NCBI RefSeq assembly: GCF_003732665.1
Contig: NZ_MOBP01000001.1
Span: forward strand, 167,466-231,465
Origin: Pseudomonas frederiksbergensis
Lineage (GTDB): Bacteria > Pseudomonadota > Gammaproteobacteria > Pseudomonadales > Pseudomonadaceae
Direction of reading: 5' to 3'
DNA length: 64,000 bases
Shown: positions 8,950-16,301 of the stretch, in pieces
How the letters are laid out: each line of letters begins with the position of its first letter
Numbering within the stretch: the stretch's first letter is position 1
Position numbers and translations under genes: made by a program
The notes under the pieces: model-generated
Told to the model about the DNA's origin: nothing
What the model saw: the letters and a program-made list of their open reading frames with translations, nothing else
The model's database searches: none

Positions 8950-9052
8950 GATCGTTCCCACGCTCCCGCGTAGGAATGCAGCCCGTGACGCTCTGCGTCA
9001 CTGGACGCGGAGCGTCCCTGGAGGCATTCCCACGCAGAGCGAGGGAACGATC
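8950..9052. repeat. 103-bp cloverleaf inverted-repeat element
   Basis: The ends are a perfect 10-bp inverted repeat (GATCGTTCCC at 8950-8959, GGGAACGATC at 9043-9052). Inside is a second nested pair, GGAATGC 8973-8979 with GCATTCC 9024-9030, enclosing two perfect hairpins: GTGACGC/GCGTCAC at 8985-9001 and GGACGC/GCGTCC at 9003-9017. Similar elements are widespread in Pseudomonas and often mis-annotated as small DUF1534-type genes. No transposase is nearby. Confidence 0.85.
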
Positions 9053-9070
9053 GATCTGCAGGCAAAAAAA

Positions 9071-9094
9071 AACGCCAACCCGAAGGTTGGCGTT
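9071..9094 (-). terminator. Rho-independent terminator of ygiQ
   Basis: A 10-bp perfect stem AACGCCAACC / GGTTGGCGTT with a CGAA/TTCG tetraloop, 20 bp after the ygiQ stop codon. On the minus strand it is followed by a run of T. Confidence 0.92.
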
Positions 9095-9114
9095 TTGTTC
9101 AGCTCAAGCGACGC

Positions 9115-11421
9115 TTAGCGCGGCACTACCGGCTTACGCGCAGGCTTGGGCCCCTTGCCTTTAGCCGCATCCTTACGATCCTTGGCCGCTTGTTGGTTGC
9201 GGGCGAACGCCGCAGCCTTGGCCTGTTCACGCTTGTCCCAAGGATTACCACCGTCACTGGCACGCGGCGGCAAACCGGTGTGCTGGGTCAGGATCTTGGT
9301 GGTCTTCTCCCCCGCCACTTTATGGCTGCCTGCCGGGGTCGAGTTCTTGCGACGGGCGCTCTGGTAGCTGTCGGTGGCCGGTTGATGCAACGGGATCAAC
9401 TGGTTCTTGCCCGGCCCGATCAGGTCGGCGCGGCCCATGCGAGTCAGCGCTTCACGCAGCATCGGCCAGCCTTTCGGGTCGTGATAACGCAAGAACGCCT
9501 TGTGCAGACGACGCTGCTCTTCGCTCTTGACGATGGTCACGGCGTCGCTCTTGTAAGTGACCTTACGCAGCGGGTTCTTGCCCGAGTGGTACATCGCGGT
9601 GGCGGTGGCCATCGGCGACGGGTAGAACGCCTGCACCTGGTCGGCACGGAAGCCGTTGCCCTTGAGCCACAGGGCCAGGTTCATCATGTCTTCGTCGGTG
9701 GTGCCCGGGTGAGCGGCGATGAAGTACGGAATCAGGTACTGCTCTTTCCCGGCTTCCTTGGAGTACTTCTCGAACATGCGCTTGAACTTGTCATAGCTGC
9801 CAATGCCCGGTTTCATCATTTGGTTAAGCGGACCTTCCTCGGTGTGTTCCGGGGCGATCTTCAGGTAACCACCAACGTGGTGGGTCACCAGCTCCTTGAC
9901 GTATTCCGGCGACTCGACCGCGAGGTCGTAGCGCAGGCCGGACGCAATCAGGATCTTCTTCACACCCGGCAAGGCACGGGCGCTGCGATAAAGCTGGATC
10001 AACGACGAGTGGTCGGTGTTCAGGTTCGGGCAGATGCCCGGGAACACGCACGACGGCTTGCGGCACGCGGATTCGATTTCCGGGCTCTTGCAGGCGATGC
10101 GGTACATGTTCGCGGTCGGGCCGCCGAGGTCGGAAATGACGCCGGTGAAGCCTGGGACCTTGTCGCGGATCTCTTCGATTTCGCGAATGATCGACTCTTC
10201 GGAACGGTTCTGTATGATCCGGCCTTCGTGCTCAGTGATCGAGCAGAAGGTGCAGCCACCGAAGCAGCCACGCATGATGTTCACCGAGAAACGGATCATG
10301 TCGTAGGCCGGGATTTTTTCCTTGCCGTACGCCGGGTGCGGAACCCGTGCGTAAGGCATGCCGAACACGTAGTCCATTTCTTCGGTGGTCATCGGAATCG
10401 GCGGCGGGTTGAACCAGACGTCGACTTCGCCATGCTTCTGCACCAGCGCACGGGCGTTGCCCGGGTTGGTTTCCAGGTGCAGCACGCGGTTGGCGTGAGC
10501 GTAGAGAACCGCGTCGCCACGGACTTTCTCGACCGATGGCAGACGAATCACAGTCTTGTCGCGAGTCATCTTCGGGCTGGCCAGGATCTGTACGACCTTG
10601 GCTTCTTCCGGGTCTTCAACCGGGCCTTTTTCCTGCTCGATGGCGCAGGCCTGGGTGTCCTGGGTGTTGACGTACGGGTTGATGATCTTGTCGACCTTGC
10701 CCGGACGGTCGATGCGCGTGGAATCGACTTCGTACCAGTCTTTCGGCGTGTCACGACGGATGAACGCGGTGCCGCGTACGTCAGTGATGTCTTCGATCTT
10801 GTGACCGTAGGACAGACGCTGGGCGACTTCGACAATCGCCCGCTCGGCGTTGCCGTAGAGCAGGATGTCGGCGCTGGCGTCGATCAGGATCGAGTTGCGC
10901 ACCCGATCCTGCCAGTAATCGTAGTGGGCGATGCGGCGCAGGGAGGCTTCGATGCCACCGAGCACGATCGGCACGTTTTTGTAGGCTTCCTTGCAGCGCT
11001 GGCTGTAGACCAGGCTCGCACGGTCCGGACGTTTGCCCGCCAGGCCACCGGGGGTGTAGGCGTCGTCGGAACGGATTTTCTTGTCGGCGGTGTAGCGGTT
11101 GATCATCGAGTCCATGTTGCCGGCCGCGACACCGAAGAACAGGTTCGGCTCGCCGAGCTTCATGAAGTCATCTTTGGACTGCCAGTTCGGCTGGGCAATG
11201 ATCCCGACGCGGAAGCCTTGCGACTCCAGCAGCCGGCCGATGATCGCCATGCCGAACGACGGATGGTCAACGTACGCATCGCCGGTGACGATAATGATGT
11301 CGCAGGAATCCCAGCCAAGCTGATCCATCTCCTCCCTGCTCATGGGCAGGAATGGCGCTGGCCCGAAACATTCGGCCCAGTACTTGGGATAGTCAAATAA
11401 CGGCTTGGCTGCTTGCATCAT
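9115..11421 (-). CDS. ygiQ: YgiQ-family radical SAM protein
   Basis: A 768-residue member of the UPF0313/YgiQ family. The radical-SAM cluster motif is Cys386-x3-Cys390-x2-Cys393 in [11 protein letters not shown], so a 4Fe-4S cluster and SAM chemistry are expected. The N-terminal ~370 residues resemble a B12-binding-like/UPF0313 region; the C-terminal tail is Lys/Ala-rich and disordered. The substrate of the family is not known. Two adjacent ATG codons (11421 and 11418) are possible starts and neither has a strong ribosome-binding site. In PAO1 an alr gene lies between this gene and dnaB; here only a REP pair does. Confidence 0.93.
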   Translation of the reverse strand: MMQAAKPLFDYPKYWAECFGPAPFLPMSREEMDQLGWDSCDIIIVTGDAYVDHPSFGMAIIGRLLESQGFRVGIIAQPNWQSKDDFMKLGEPNLFFGVAAGNMDSMINRYTADKKIRSDDAYTPGGLAGKRPDRASLVYSQRCKEAYKNVPIVLGGIEASLRRIAHYDYWQDRVRNSILIDASADILLYGNAERAIVEVAQRLSYGHKIEDITDVRGTAFIRRDTPKDWYEVDSTRIDRPGKVDKIINPYVNTQDTQACAIEQEKGPVEDPEEAKVVQILASPKMTRDKTVIRLPSVEKVRGDAVLYAHANRVLHLETNPGNARALVQKHGEVDVWFNPPPIPMTTEEMDYVFGMPYARVPHPAYGKEKIPAYDMIRFSVNIMRGCFGGCTFCSITEHEGRIIQNRSEESIIREIEEIRDKVPGFTGVISDLGGPTANMYRIACKSPEIESACRKPSCVFPGICPNLNTDHSSLIQLYRSARALPGVKKILIASGLRYDLAVESPEYVKELVTHHVGGYLKIAPEHTEEGPLNQMMKPGIGSYDKFKRMFEKYSKEAGKEQYLIPYFIAAHPGTTDEDMMNLALWLKGNGFRADQVQAFYPSPMATATAMYHSGKNPLRKVTYKSDAVTIVKSEEQRRLHKAFLRYHDPKGWPMLREALTRMGRADLIGPGKNQLIPLHQPATDSYQSARRKNSTPAGSHKVAGEKTTKILTQHTGLPPRASDGGNPWDKREQAKAAAFARNQQAAKDRKDAAKGKGPKPARKPVVPR

Positions 11422-11522
11422 GTCGATAACCGGTGTTGGCTTTCATTGAATTTCGCGGGCGCGGAATATAGCACAAAAAATAACCAATTCCGACGGCTAT
11501 GGTCGGAAATTGCGCATAACCC

Positions 11523-11614
11523 TTGTGGGAGCGGGCTTGCTCGCGAAAGCGGTGTGTCAGGCGACATTGATGTTGTCTGGTACACCGCTTTCGCGAGCAA
11601 GCCCGCTCCCACAG
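11523..11614. repeat. REP inverted pair
   Basis: Two inverted REP cores, nearly identical in layout to the pair at 1782-1879, between the dnaB stop and the ygiQ start. Confidence 0.95.
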
Positions 11615-11618
11615 GTTG

Positions 11619-13013
11619 TTATTCGTCGTCGAAGTTGTAACTGCCCGGCGCCAGGTTTTCAAAACGGGTGTATTTACCGATGAACGCCAGACGCGACGTG
11701 CCGATCGGGCCGTTCCGCTGTTTACCGATGATGATCTCGGCGATGCCCTTGTGCTCGGTTTCCGGGTGATAGACCTCATCCCGGTACACGAACATGATTA
11801 CGTCAGCATCCTGCTCGATCGCTCCGGATTCCCGGAGGTCGGAGTTGATCGGGCGTTTGTTCGGCCGTTGCTCCAGGGAGCGGTTGAGCTGCGACAGCGC
11901 CACCACCGGGCAGTTGAATTCCTTGGCCAGGGCCTTCAAGGAACGGGAGATTTCGGAAATCTCGTTGGTCCGGTTGTCGCCACCGGAGCCGGGGATCTGC
12001 ATCAATTGCAGGTAGTCGATCATGATCAAAGCCACGTCGCCGTGCTCACGCACCAGGCGTCGGGTCCGCGCACGCATTTCCGAAGGGCTGATACCCGCCG
12101 TATCGTCGATGAACAGCTTGCGATCGTTGAGCAGGTTGACCGCCGAGGTCAGGCGCGGCCAATCGTCATCGTCGAGGCGACCGGCCCGGACCTTGGTCTG
12201 GTCGATGCGGCCCAGGGACGACAACATACGCATGATCAGCGATTCGCCTGGCATCTCCAGCGAGTAAACCAGGACGCACTTGTCGCTGCGCAACACGGCG
12301 TTTTCCACCAGGTTCATCGCAAAGGTGGTTTTACCCATGGACGGACGGCCGGCGACGATGATCAGGTCGGACGGCTGCAGGCCGCTGGTCATCCCGTCGA
12401 GGTCGGTATAACCGGTAGACAGGCCGGTGATGGCGTTGTCGGTGTTGAACAAGGTGTCGATGCGGTCGATGGCCTTGGTCAGCAGGTCATTCACACTCAC
12501 CGGGCCGCCGGTTTTTGGCCGGGCCTCAGCAATCTGGAAAATCTGCCGTTCGGCTTCGTCGAGAATCTCTTCCGCCGAGCGGCCTTCGGGGTTGAAGGCG
12601 CTGTCGGCGATTTCGGTGGCGATGCCGATCAACTGTCGCAACGTCGCCCGTGCACGAACGATCTGCGCATAGGCCTTGATATTGGCGACGGACGGTGTGT
12701 TTTTTGCCAGTTCGCCGAGGTAACCGAGGCCGCCGACTTGCGAGGTCTGACCTTCCTTGTCCAATTGCTCGGCCAGGGTCACGACGTCGATTGGCGAGTT
12801 CATGTCCGCCAGTTTGGCGATTGCCCGGAAGATCAGGCGGTGGTCATGTCGATAGAAATCGCCGTCCGAGACCTGATCGAGCACGCGTTCCCAGGCGTTG
12901 TTGTCCAGCATCAAACCACCGAGCACGGCCTGTTCGGCCTCGATGGAATGCGGCGGCACCTTCAGGGCAGCGGTTTGCAGATCGTATTGCTCAGGAGCGG
13001 AGATATCGTTCAT
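11619..13013 (-). CDS. dnaB: Replicative DNA helicase DnaB
   Basis: A 464-residue hexameric 5'-3' helicase that unwinds DNA at the replication fork and recruits primase. The N-terminal domain starts MNDISAPEQYDLQTAALKVP, and PHSIEAEQAVLGG is the family signature. The RecA-type motor has the Walker A loop GRPSMGKTT and the DYLQL Walker B region, with the C-terminal FVYRDEVY and GKQRNGP segments. A longer ORF reaches 13070, but the extra N-terminal residues are hydrophobic and not part of DnaB, so ATG 13013 is chosen. It follows the ribosomal-protein operon and is separated from rplI by a terminator. Confidence 0.97.
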   Translation of the reverse strand: MNDISAPEQYDLQTAALKVPPHSIEAEQAVLGGLMLDNNAWERVLDQVSDGDFYRHDHRLIFRAIAKLADMNSPIDVVTLAEQLDKEGQTSQVGGLGYLGELAKNTPSVANIKAYAQIVRARATLRQLIGIATEIADSAFNPEGRSAEEILDEAERQIFQIAEARPKTGGPVSVNDLLTKAIDRIDTLFNTDNAITGLSTGYTDLDGMTSGLQPSDLIIVAGRPSMGKTTFAMNLVENAVLRSDKCVLVYSLEMPGESLIMRMLSSLGRIDQTKVRAGRLDDDDWPRLTSAVNLLNDRKLFIDDTAGISPSEMRARTRRLVREHGDVALIMIDYLQLMQIPGSGGDNRTNEISEISRSLKALAKEFNCPVVALSQLNRSLEQRPNKRPINSDLRESGAIEQDADVIMFVYRDEVYHPETEHKGIAEIIIGKQRNGPIGTSRLAFIGKYTRFENLAPGSYNFDDE

Positions 13014-13060
13014 GGCCACTTGTTGAATAAGGAGTGTGAAAATCAGGAACTGCAGAAAGA

Positions 13061-13093
13061 CAAAGGGCACGACCTGTAAACAGGATCGTGCCC
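13061..13093 (-). terminator. Terminator after rplI
   Basis: GGGCACGA (13065-13072) pairs with TCGTGCCC (13086-13093). The inner bases CCTGT/ACAGG extend the stem. On the minus strand the hairpin is followed by TTTGTCTTT. It lies 45 bp after rplI and ends the rpsF operon. Confidence 0.85.
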
Positions 13094-13138
13094 GATGTTA
13101 CCGGCAAGCACCTGAGGGTGCCAGCCGACAAGTGCTGC

Positions 13139-13585
13139 TTAAGCTGCTACCACGACAACGCGTACGGTGGCTTCAACTTCGGCGTGCAGGTGCACGGCTA
13201 CGTCGAATTCGCCTACGTTGCGGATAGTGCCGTTCGGCAGACGAACTTCGCTTTTTGCCACTTCAACGCCGGAGGCGGTCAGTGCATCAGCGATGTCGTG
13301 AGTACCGATCGAACCGAACAGCTTGCCTTCGTCACCAGCGGTGGCAGTGATAGTCACTTCCAGCTCAGCCAGTTGGGCGGCGCGGTTTTCAGCCGAAGTC
13401 TTACGGTCTGCTGCGGCTTTTTCCAGCTCAGCGCGACGCTCTTCGAACGCAGCCACGTTGGCAGCGGTCGCAGCGGTAGCTTTGCCGTAAGGCAGCAGGT
13501 AGTTACGACCGTAACCAGCCTTAACGTTCACTTTGTCACCCAGGTTGCCCAGGTTGGTGACTTTTTCCAGAAGGATCAGTTGCAT
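13139..13585 (-). CDS. rplI: 50S ribosomal protein L9
   Basis: A 148-residue protein matching L9: N-terminal RNA-binding domain [20 protein letters not shown] with the signature [13 protein letters not shown], a long charged central helix (about 40-75, [16 protein letters not shown]), and a C-terminal domain. L9 binds 23S rRNA near the L1 stalk and limits frameshifting. It is the last gene of rpsF-rpsR-DUF2232-rplI. Confidence 0.98.
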   Translation of the reverse strand: MQLILLEKVTNLGNLGDKVNVKAGYGRNYLLPYGKATAATAANVAAFEERRAELEKAAADRKTSAENRAAQLAELEVTITATAGDEGKLFGSIGTHDIADALTASGVEVAKSEVRLPNGTIRNVGEFDVAVHLHAEVEATVRVVVVAA

Positions 13586-13604
13586 GTGAAAATCCTCTTA
13601 ACTT

Positions 13605-14498
13605 TTAACCTTCACCGTTCGCGTTATCGGCGTCTTTCGACGCATGACGACCGCGAAAATCAATCAGGCTGTCGACGATGGCCAAGACCACCAGCAACGG
13701 ATAGATCAGTTGCATGAACAGCAACAGCGTCACGTACAACCCCACCAGCCAGAACCTGGCCAGTCGCTTTTGCGCCACCAGCCCGTGGATCAGGGCCAGC
13801 CCGGCGAACACCAGCGGTACACTGCACAACGGCGTCAACATCGCCAACTGGGAACCGAAGTTCGGTCCCAGCAGCATGAACGCCAGCAGTAACATCGCCA
13901 GCCCCAGCGGGAATCGGATGGCGCGAAACTCGCGACCAAAACCACCCGGGTTGTACAACAACGCCTGCCAGTAGCGCCCGACAAGCAGGCTCAGCACACT
14001 GACGATTTGCAACAATGCCGCTATAAGGCCGGTCAGGACCGGTGCAATCAGGGACGCGAAACGCGCTTGCTCATCTACCGACAACTTCTGGTAGACATCA
14101 CCGAGTAGCGACGGCATGACCTTTATCAAGGCCTGCGCCAGCATCTCGATTTGGGGAGCAAAAGCTGTCCCCAGCACCACTGCAAACACCACTCCCATCG
14201 CTATGCTGACCAGCAGCACGCGGTTCCAGGACTCGCTTGCGCGCAAAACCAACGCAAGGCCCGAAGACCCCAGCAGCACCAGAAGTGCCCGTGGGTCGTC
14301 GGAGTAAAGCCACCAGACCAAGGCCGGCAGCAGTCCCAGAGCAAGTACGCCTATGGCGTCCTTCAATCCGCGCCGCAGGAGCACAAGGCAACCTGCGGCA
14401 GCACCCAACCAATACAACAACGGCAACGTTGCGCATCCAGCCACTACCAGAGTGGCCTGCATACGGCCGCGCATGATGAACTCAGCTATGGCGCGCAT
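13605..14498 (-). CDS. DUF2232 multi-pass membrane protein
   Basis: A 297-residue hydrophobic protein with about seven to eight membrane segments, for example TLVVAGCATLPLLYWLGAAA, AIGVLALGLLPALVWWLY and VLLVSIAMGVVFAVVLGTAF. The C-terminal tail is short and charged (FRGRHASKDADNANGEG). Its place between rpsR and rplI is conserved in pseudomonads, but the function is unknown. Co-transcription with ribosomal-protein genes suggests growth-rate-linked expression. Confidence 0.88.
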   Translation of the reverse strand: MRAIAEFIMRGRMQATLVVAGCATLPLLYWLGAAAGCLVLLRRGLKDAIGVLALGLLPALVWWLYSDDPRALLVLLGSSGLALVLRASESWNRVLLVSIAMGVVFAVVLGTAFAPQIEMLAQALIKVMPSLLGDVYQKLSVDEQARFASLIAPVLTGLIAALLQIVSVLSLLVGRYWQALLYNPGGFGREFRAIRFPLGLAMLLLAFMLLGPNFGSQLAMLTPLCSVPLVFAGLALIHGLVAQKRLARFWLVGLYVTLLLFMQLIYPLLVVLAIVDSLIDFRGRHASKDADNANGEG

Positions 14499-14534
14499 GC
14501 ATTCAATCCTTTGCTACGTGTCGACTGCCCGGTC

Positions 14535-14765
14535 TCAGCGGCCGTGGCTGTCGGTGTAGGCCAGCAGGGCCAGGAAGCGGGCGCGCTTGATAGCGGTGGC
14601 CAGCTGACGCTGATAACGTGCTTTAGTACCGGTGATGCGGCTTGGAACGATTTTGCCGGTCTCGGATACGTAGGCTTTCAGAGTGTTGAGATCTTTGTAA
14701 TCGATCTCTTTCACGTCTTCAGCGGTGAAGCGGCAGAATTTACGACGACGGAAGAAACGTGCCAT
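14535..14765 (-). CDS. rpsR: 30S ribosomal protein S18
   Basis: A 76-residue protein, [20 protein letters not shown] onward, with the S18 signature [20 protein letters not shown]. It binds S6 and 16S rRNA on the platform of the small subunit. It lies 28 bp after rpsF in the conserved operon. Confidence 0.98.
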
Positions 14766-14793
14766 GTAATAGGCTCCTCAAAAGGTCCGTGGA

Positions 14794-15216
14794 TTACTCG
14801 TCAGCGTTATCGCTGTTGTCGCTGTCATCACTGTCAACGCCTTCGGCGTCGGAGTGCTCAGGACGGTCGCGACGCTCACGGCGCTCACTGCGGTTTTCTT
14901 CAGCCTTGAGCATCTCGGATTGGCCGGTAACGGCTTCTTCGCGACGGATGACCAGGTTACGGATCACTGCATCGTTGTAGCGGAAGTTGTCTTCCAGCTC
15001 GGCCAGGGCCTTGCCAGTGCATTCAACGTTCAGCATCACGTAGTGAGCCTTGTGAACATTGTTGATTGCGTAGGCCAGTTGACGACGGCCCCAATCTTCC
15101 AGACGGTGGATTTTGCCGCCGTCTTCTTCGATCAGCTTGGTGTAACGCTCTACCATGCCGCCGACTTGCTCGCTTTGATCCGGGTGGACCAAAAAGATGA
15201 TTTCGTAATGACGCAT
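14794..15216 (-). CDS. rpsF: 30S ribosomal protein S6
   Basis: A 140-residue S6: [20 protein letters not shown], the GRRQLAYAI motif and the [13 protein letters not shown] strand. Residues from about 105 form an acidic, Asp/Glu/Ser-rich tail ending DNSDNADE. In E. coli and P. fluorescens the ligase RimK adds glutamates to the C-terminus of S6, so this tail is a likely target. First gene of the operon; the ATG follows AAGGAG. Confidence 0.97.
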   Translation of the reverse strand: MRHYEIIFLVHPDQSEQVGGMVERYTKLIEEDGGKIHRLEDWGRRQLAYAINNVHKAHYVMLNVECTGKALAELEDNFRYNDAVIRNLVIRREEAVTGQSEMLKAEENRSERRERRDRPEHSDAEGVDSDDSDNSDNADE

Positions 15217-15239
15217 GAATGCTCCTTACGGGTTGTAGC

Positions 15240-15260
15240 CTGCCGTTCAAAAACGGTCAG
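15240..15260 (-). promoter_or_regulatory. rpsF: Hairpin in the rpsF leader, possible S6:S18 site
   Basis: On the minus strand CTG-A-CCGTT-TTTG-AACGG-CAG forms a short stem with a single bulged A, 24 nt before the rpsF start. The S6:S18 complex represses its own mRNA in many bacteria through a small leader hairpin with an unpaired or bulged CCG. The CCG here is paired in the simplest fold, so the assignment is tentative. Confidence 0.35.
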
Positions 15261-15334
15261 ACAAGGAGTGAATGACACTTATGGACTTGCTTGCGATAGA
15301 CACATGCGTGCCTGCCGTCACAGCAAGGGGCGCA

Positions 15335-15363
15335 ATTGTAGAGAAGGGACAGGAGAGGTGCAA
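15335..15363 (-). promoter_or_regulatory. rpsF: Sigma-70 promoter of the rpsF operon
   Basis: On the minus strand TTGCAC (-35, 15358-15363) and TACAAT (-10, 15335-15340) are separated by exactly 17 bp. They are followed by a GC-rich discriminator (TGCGCCCC), typical of stringently controlled ribosomal promoters. The leader is about 110 nt long. Confidence 0.8.
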
Positions 15364-15424
15364 GGCAATTGGTGATTATTTGAACAGTTCGTTCACTCAC
15401 CCATTTTCGCCACCCCACAAACCA

Positions 15425-15516
15425 CTGTGGGAGCGGGCTCGCTCGCGAAGAGGGTGTGTCAGACAGCATTTCTGCCTACTGACACTCCCTCTTCGCGAGC
15501 AAGCCCGCTCCCACAG
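15425..15516. repeat. REP inverted pair
   Basis: Two inverted REP cores between the rpsF promoter and the end of rlmB. The rest of the 317-bp gap 15217-15533 is the rpsF leader and promoter. Confidence 0.95.
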
Positions 15517-15533
15517 TTTGGATCGAGTCTGAC

Positions 15534-16301
15534 TTAAGACTTTTTGCCGGTTCCGGCAGCCTTGACGCTGCGCTGGCGCTGGGCCTCGAACAGGCAAACG
15601 CCAGTCGCCACGGAAACGTTGAGGCTGCTGACGCTGCCGGTCATCGGCAGATGCACCAGGTAGTCGCACAGGTCGCGGGTCAGGCGACGCATGCCGCTGC
15701 CTTCGGCGCCCATGATCAGGATGGTCGGGCCGGTCATGTCTTGCTGATACAGACTCTGCTCAGCCTCGCCCGCCGTACCGACCACCCACAAGCCGCGCTG
15801 CTTGAGCTTTTCCAGGGTGCGCGCCAGGTTGGTCACAGCGACCAACGGAATCACTTCCGCCGCGCCGCAGGCCACTTTACGCACCGTTGGGGTCAGGGTG
15901 GCTGACTTGTCCTTCGGCACGATTACCGCCAACGCACCGGCCGCATCGGCCGAACGCAGGCAAGCGCCGAGGTTGTGCGGATCAGTCACGCCGTCGAGCA
16001 CCAGCAACAGCGGTGCGCCTTCGGAACGATCGAGCAGCTCGTCGAGCATTGCCTCGCCCCAGACCTGGCTCGGACTCACGTCCGCCACCACGCCCTGGTG
16101 CACACCATCAACCCAGGCATCGAGTTCACGACGCTCAGCGTTGCCGACAGGCACACGATTTTCGCTCGCCAGTGCAATCAGCGCCTGTACACGCGGCTCG
16201 CTGCGGCCTTCAGCCAGCCAGATTTGCTTGACGCGCTTGGGGTGGTGACGCAGCAATGCTTCTACCGCGTGCACGCCGTAGATTTTTTCCAACTGACTCA
16301 T
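15534..16301 (-). CDS. rlmB: 23S rRNA (guanosine-2251-2'-O)-methyltransferase
   Basis: A 255-residue SpoU/TrmH-family enzyme that methylates Gm2251 in the peptidyl-transferase P loop of 23S rRNA. The N-terminal substrate-binding domain begins MSQLEKIYGVHAVEALLRHH. The knotted methyltransferase domain shows the three SPOUT motifs: DPHNLGACLRSADA, MGAEGSGMRRLT and SLNVSVATGVCLFE. Its ATG overlaps the rnr stop codon (ATGA), so the two genes are translationally coupled. Confidence 0.97.
   Translation of the reverse strand: MSQLEKIYGVHAVEALLRHHPKRVKQIWLAEGRSEPRVQALIALASENRVPVGNAERRELDAWVDGVHQGVVADVSPSQVWGEAMLDELLDRSEGAPLLLVLDGVTDPHNLGACLRSADAAGALAVIVPKDKSATLTPTVRKVACGAAEVIPLVAVTNLARTLEKLKQRGLWVVGTAGEAEQSLYQQDMTGPTILIMGAEGSGMRRLTRDLCDYLVHLPMTGSVSSLNVSVATGVCLFEAQRQRSVKAAGTGKKS

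Noticed and set aside
8793..9065. DUF1534-like small protein
   Set aside because: The frame is formed by the cloverleaf palindrome and REP sequences; there is no ribosome-binding site and no independent coding signal.
9190..11400. 736-residue ORF opposite ygiQ
   Set aside because: Antisense shadow; the ygiQ product has an intact radical-SAM motif and family-wide similarity.
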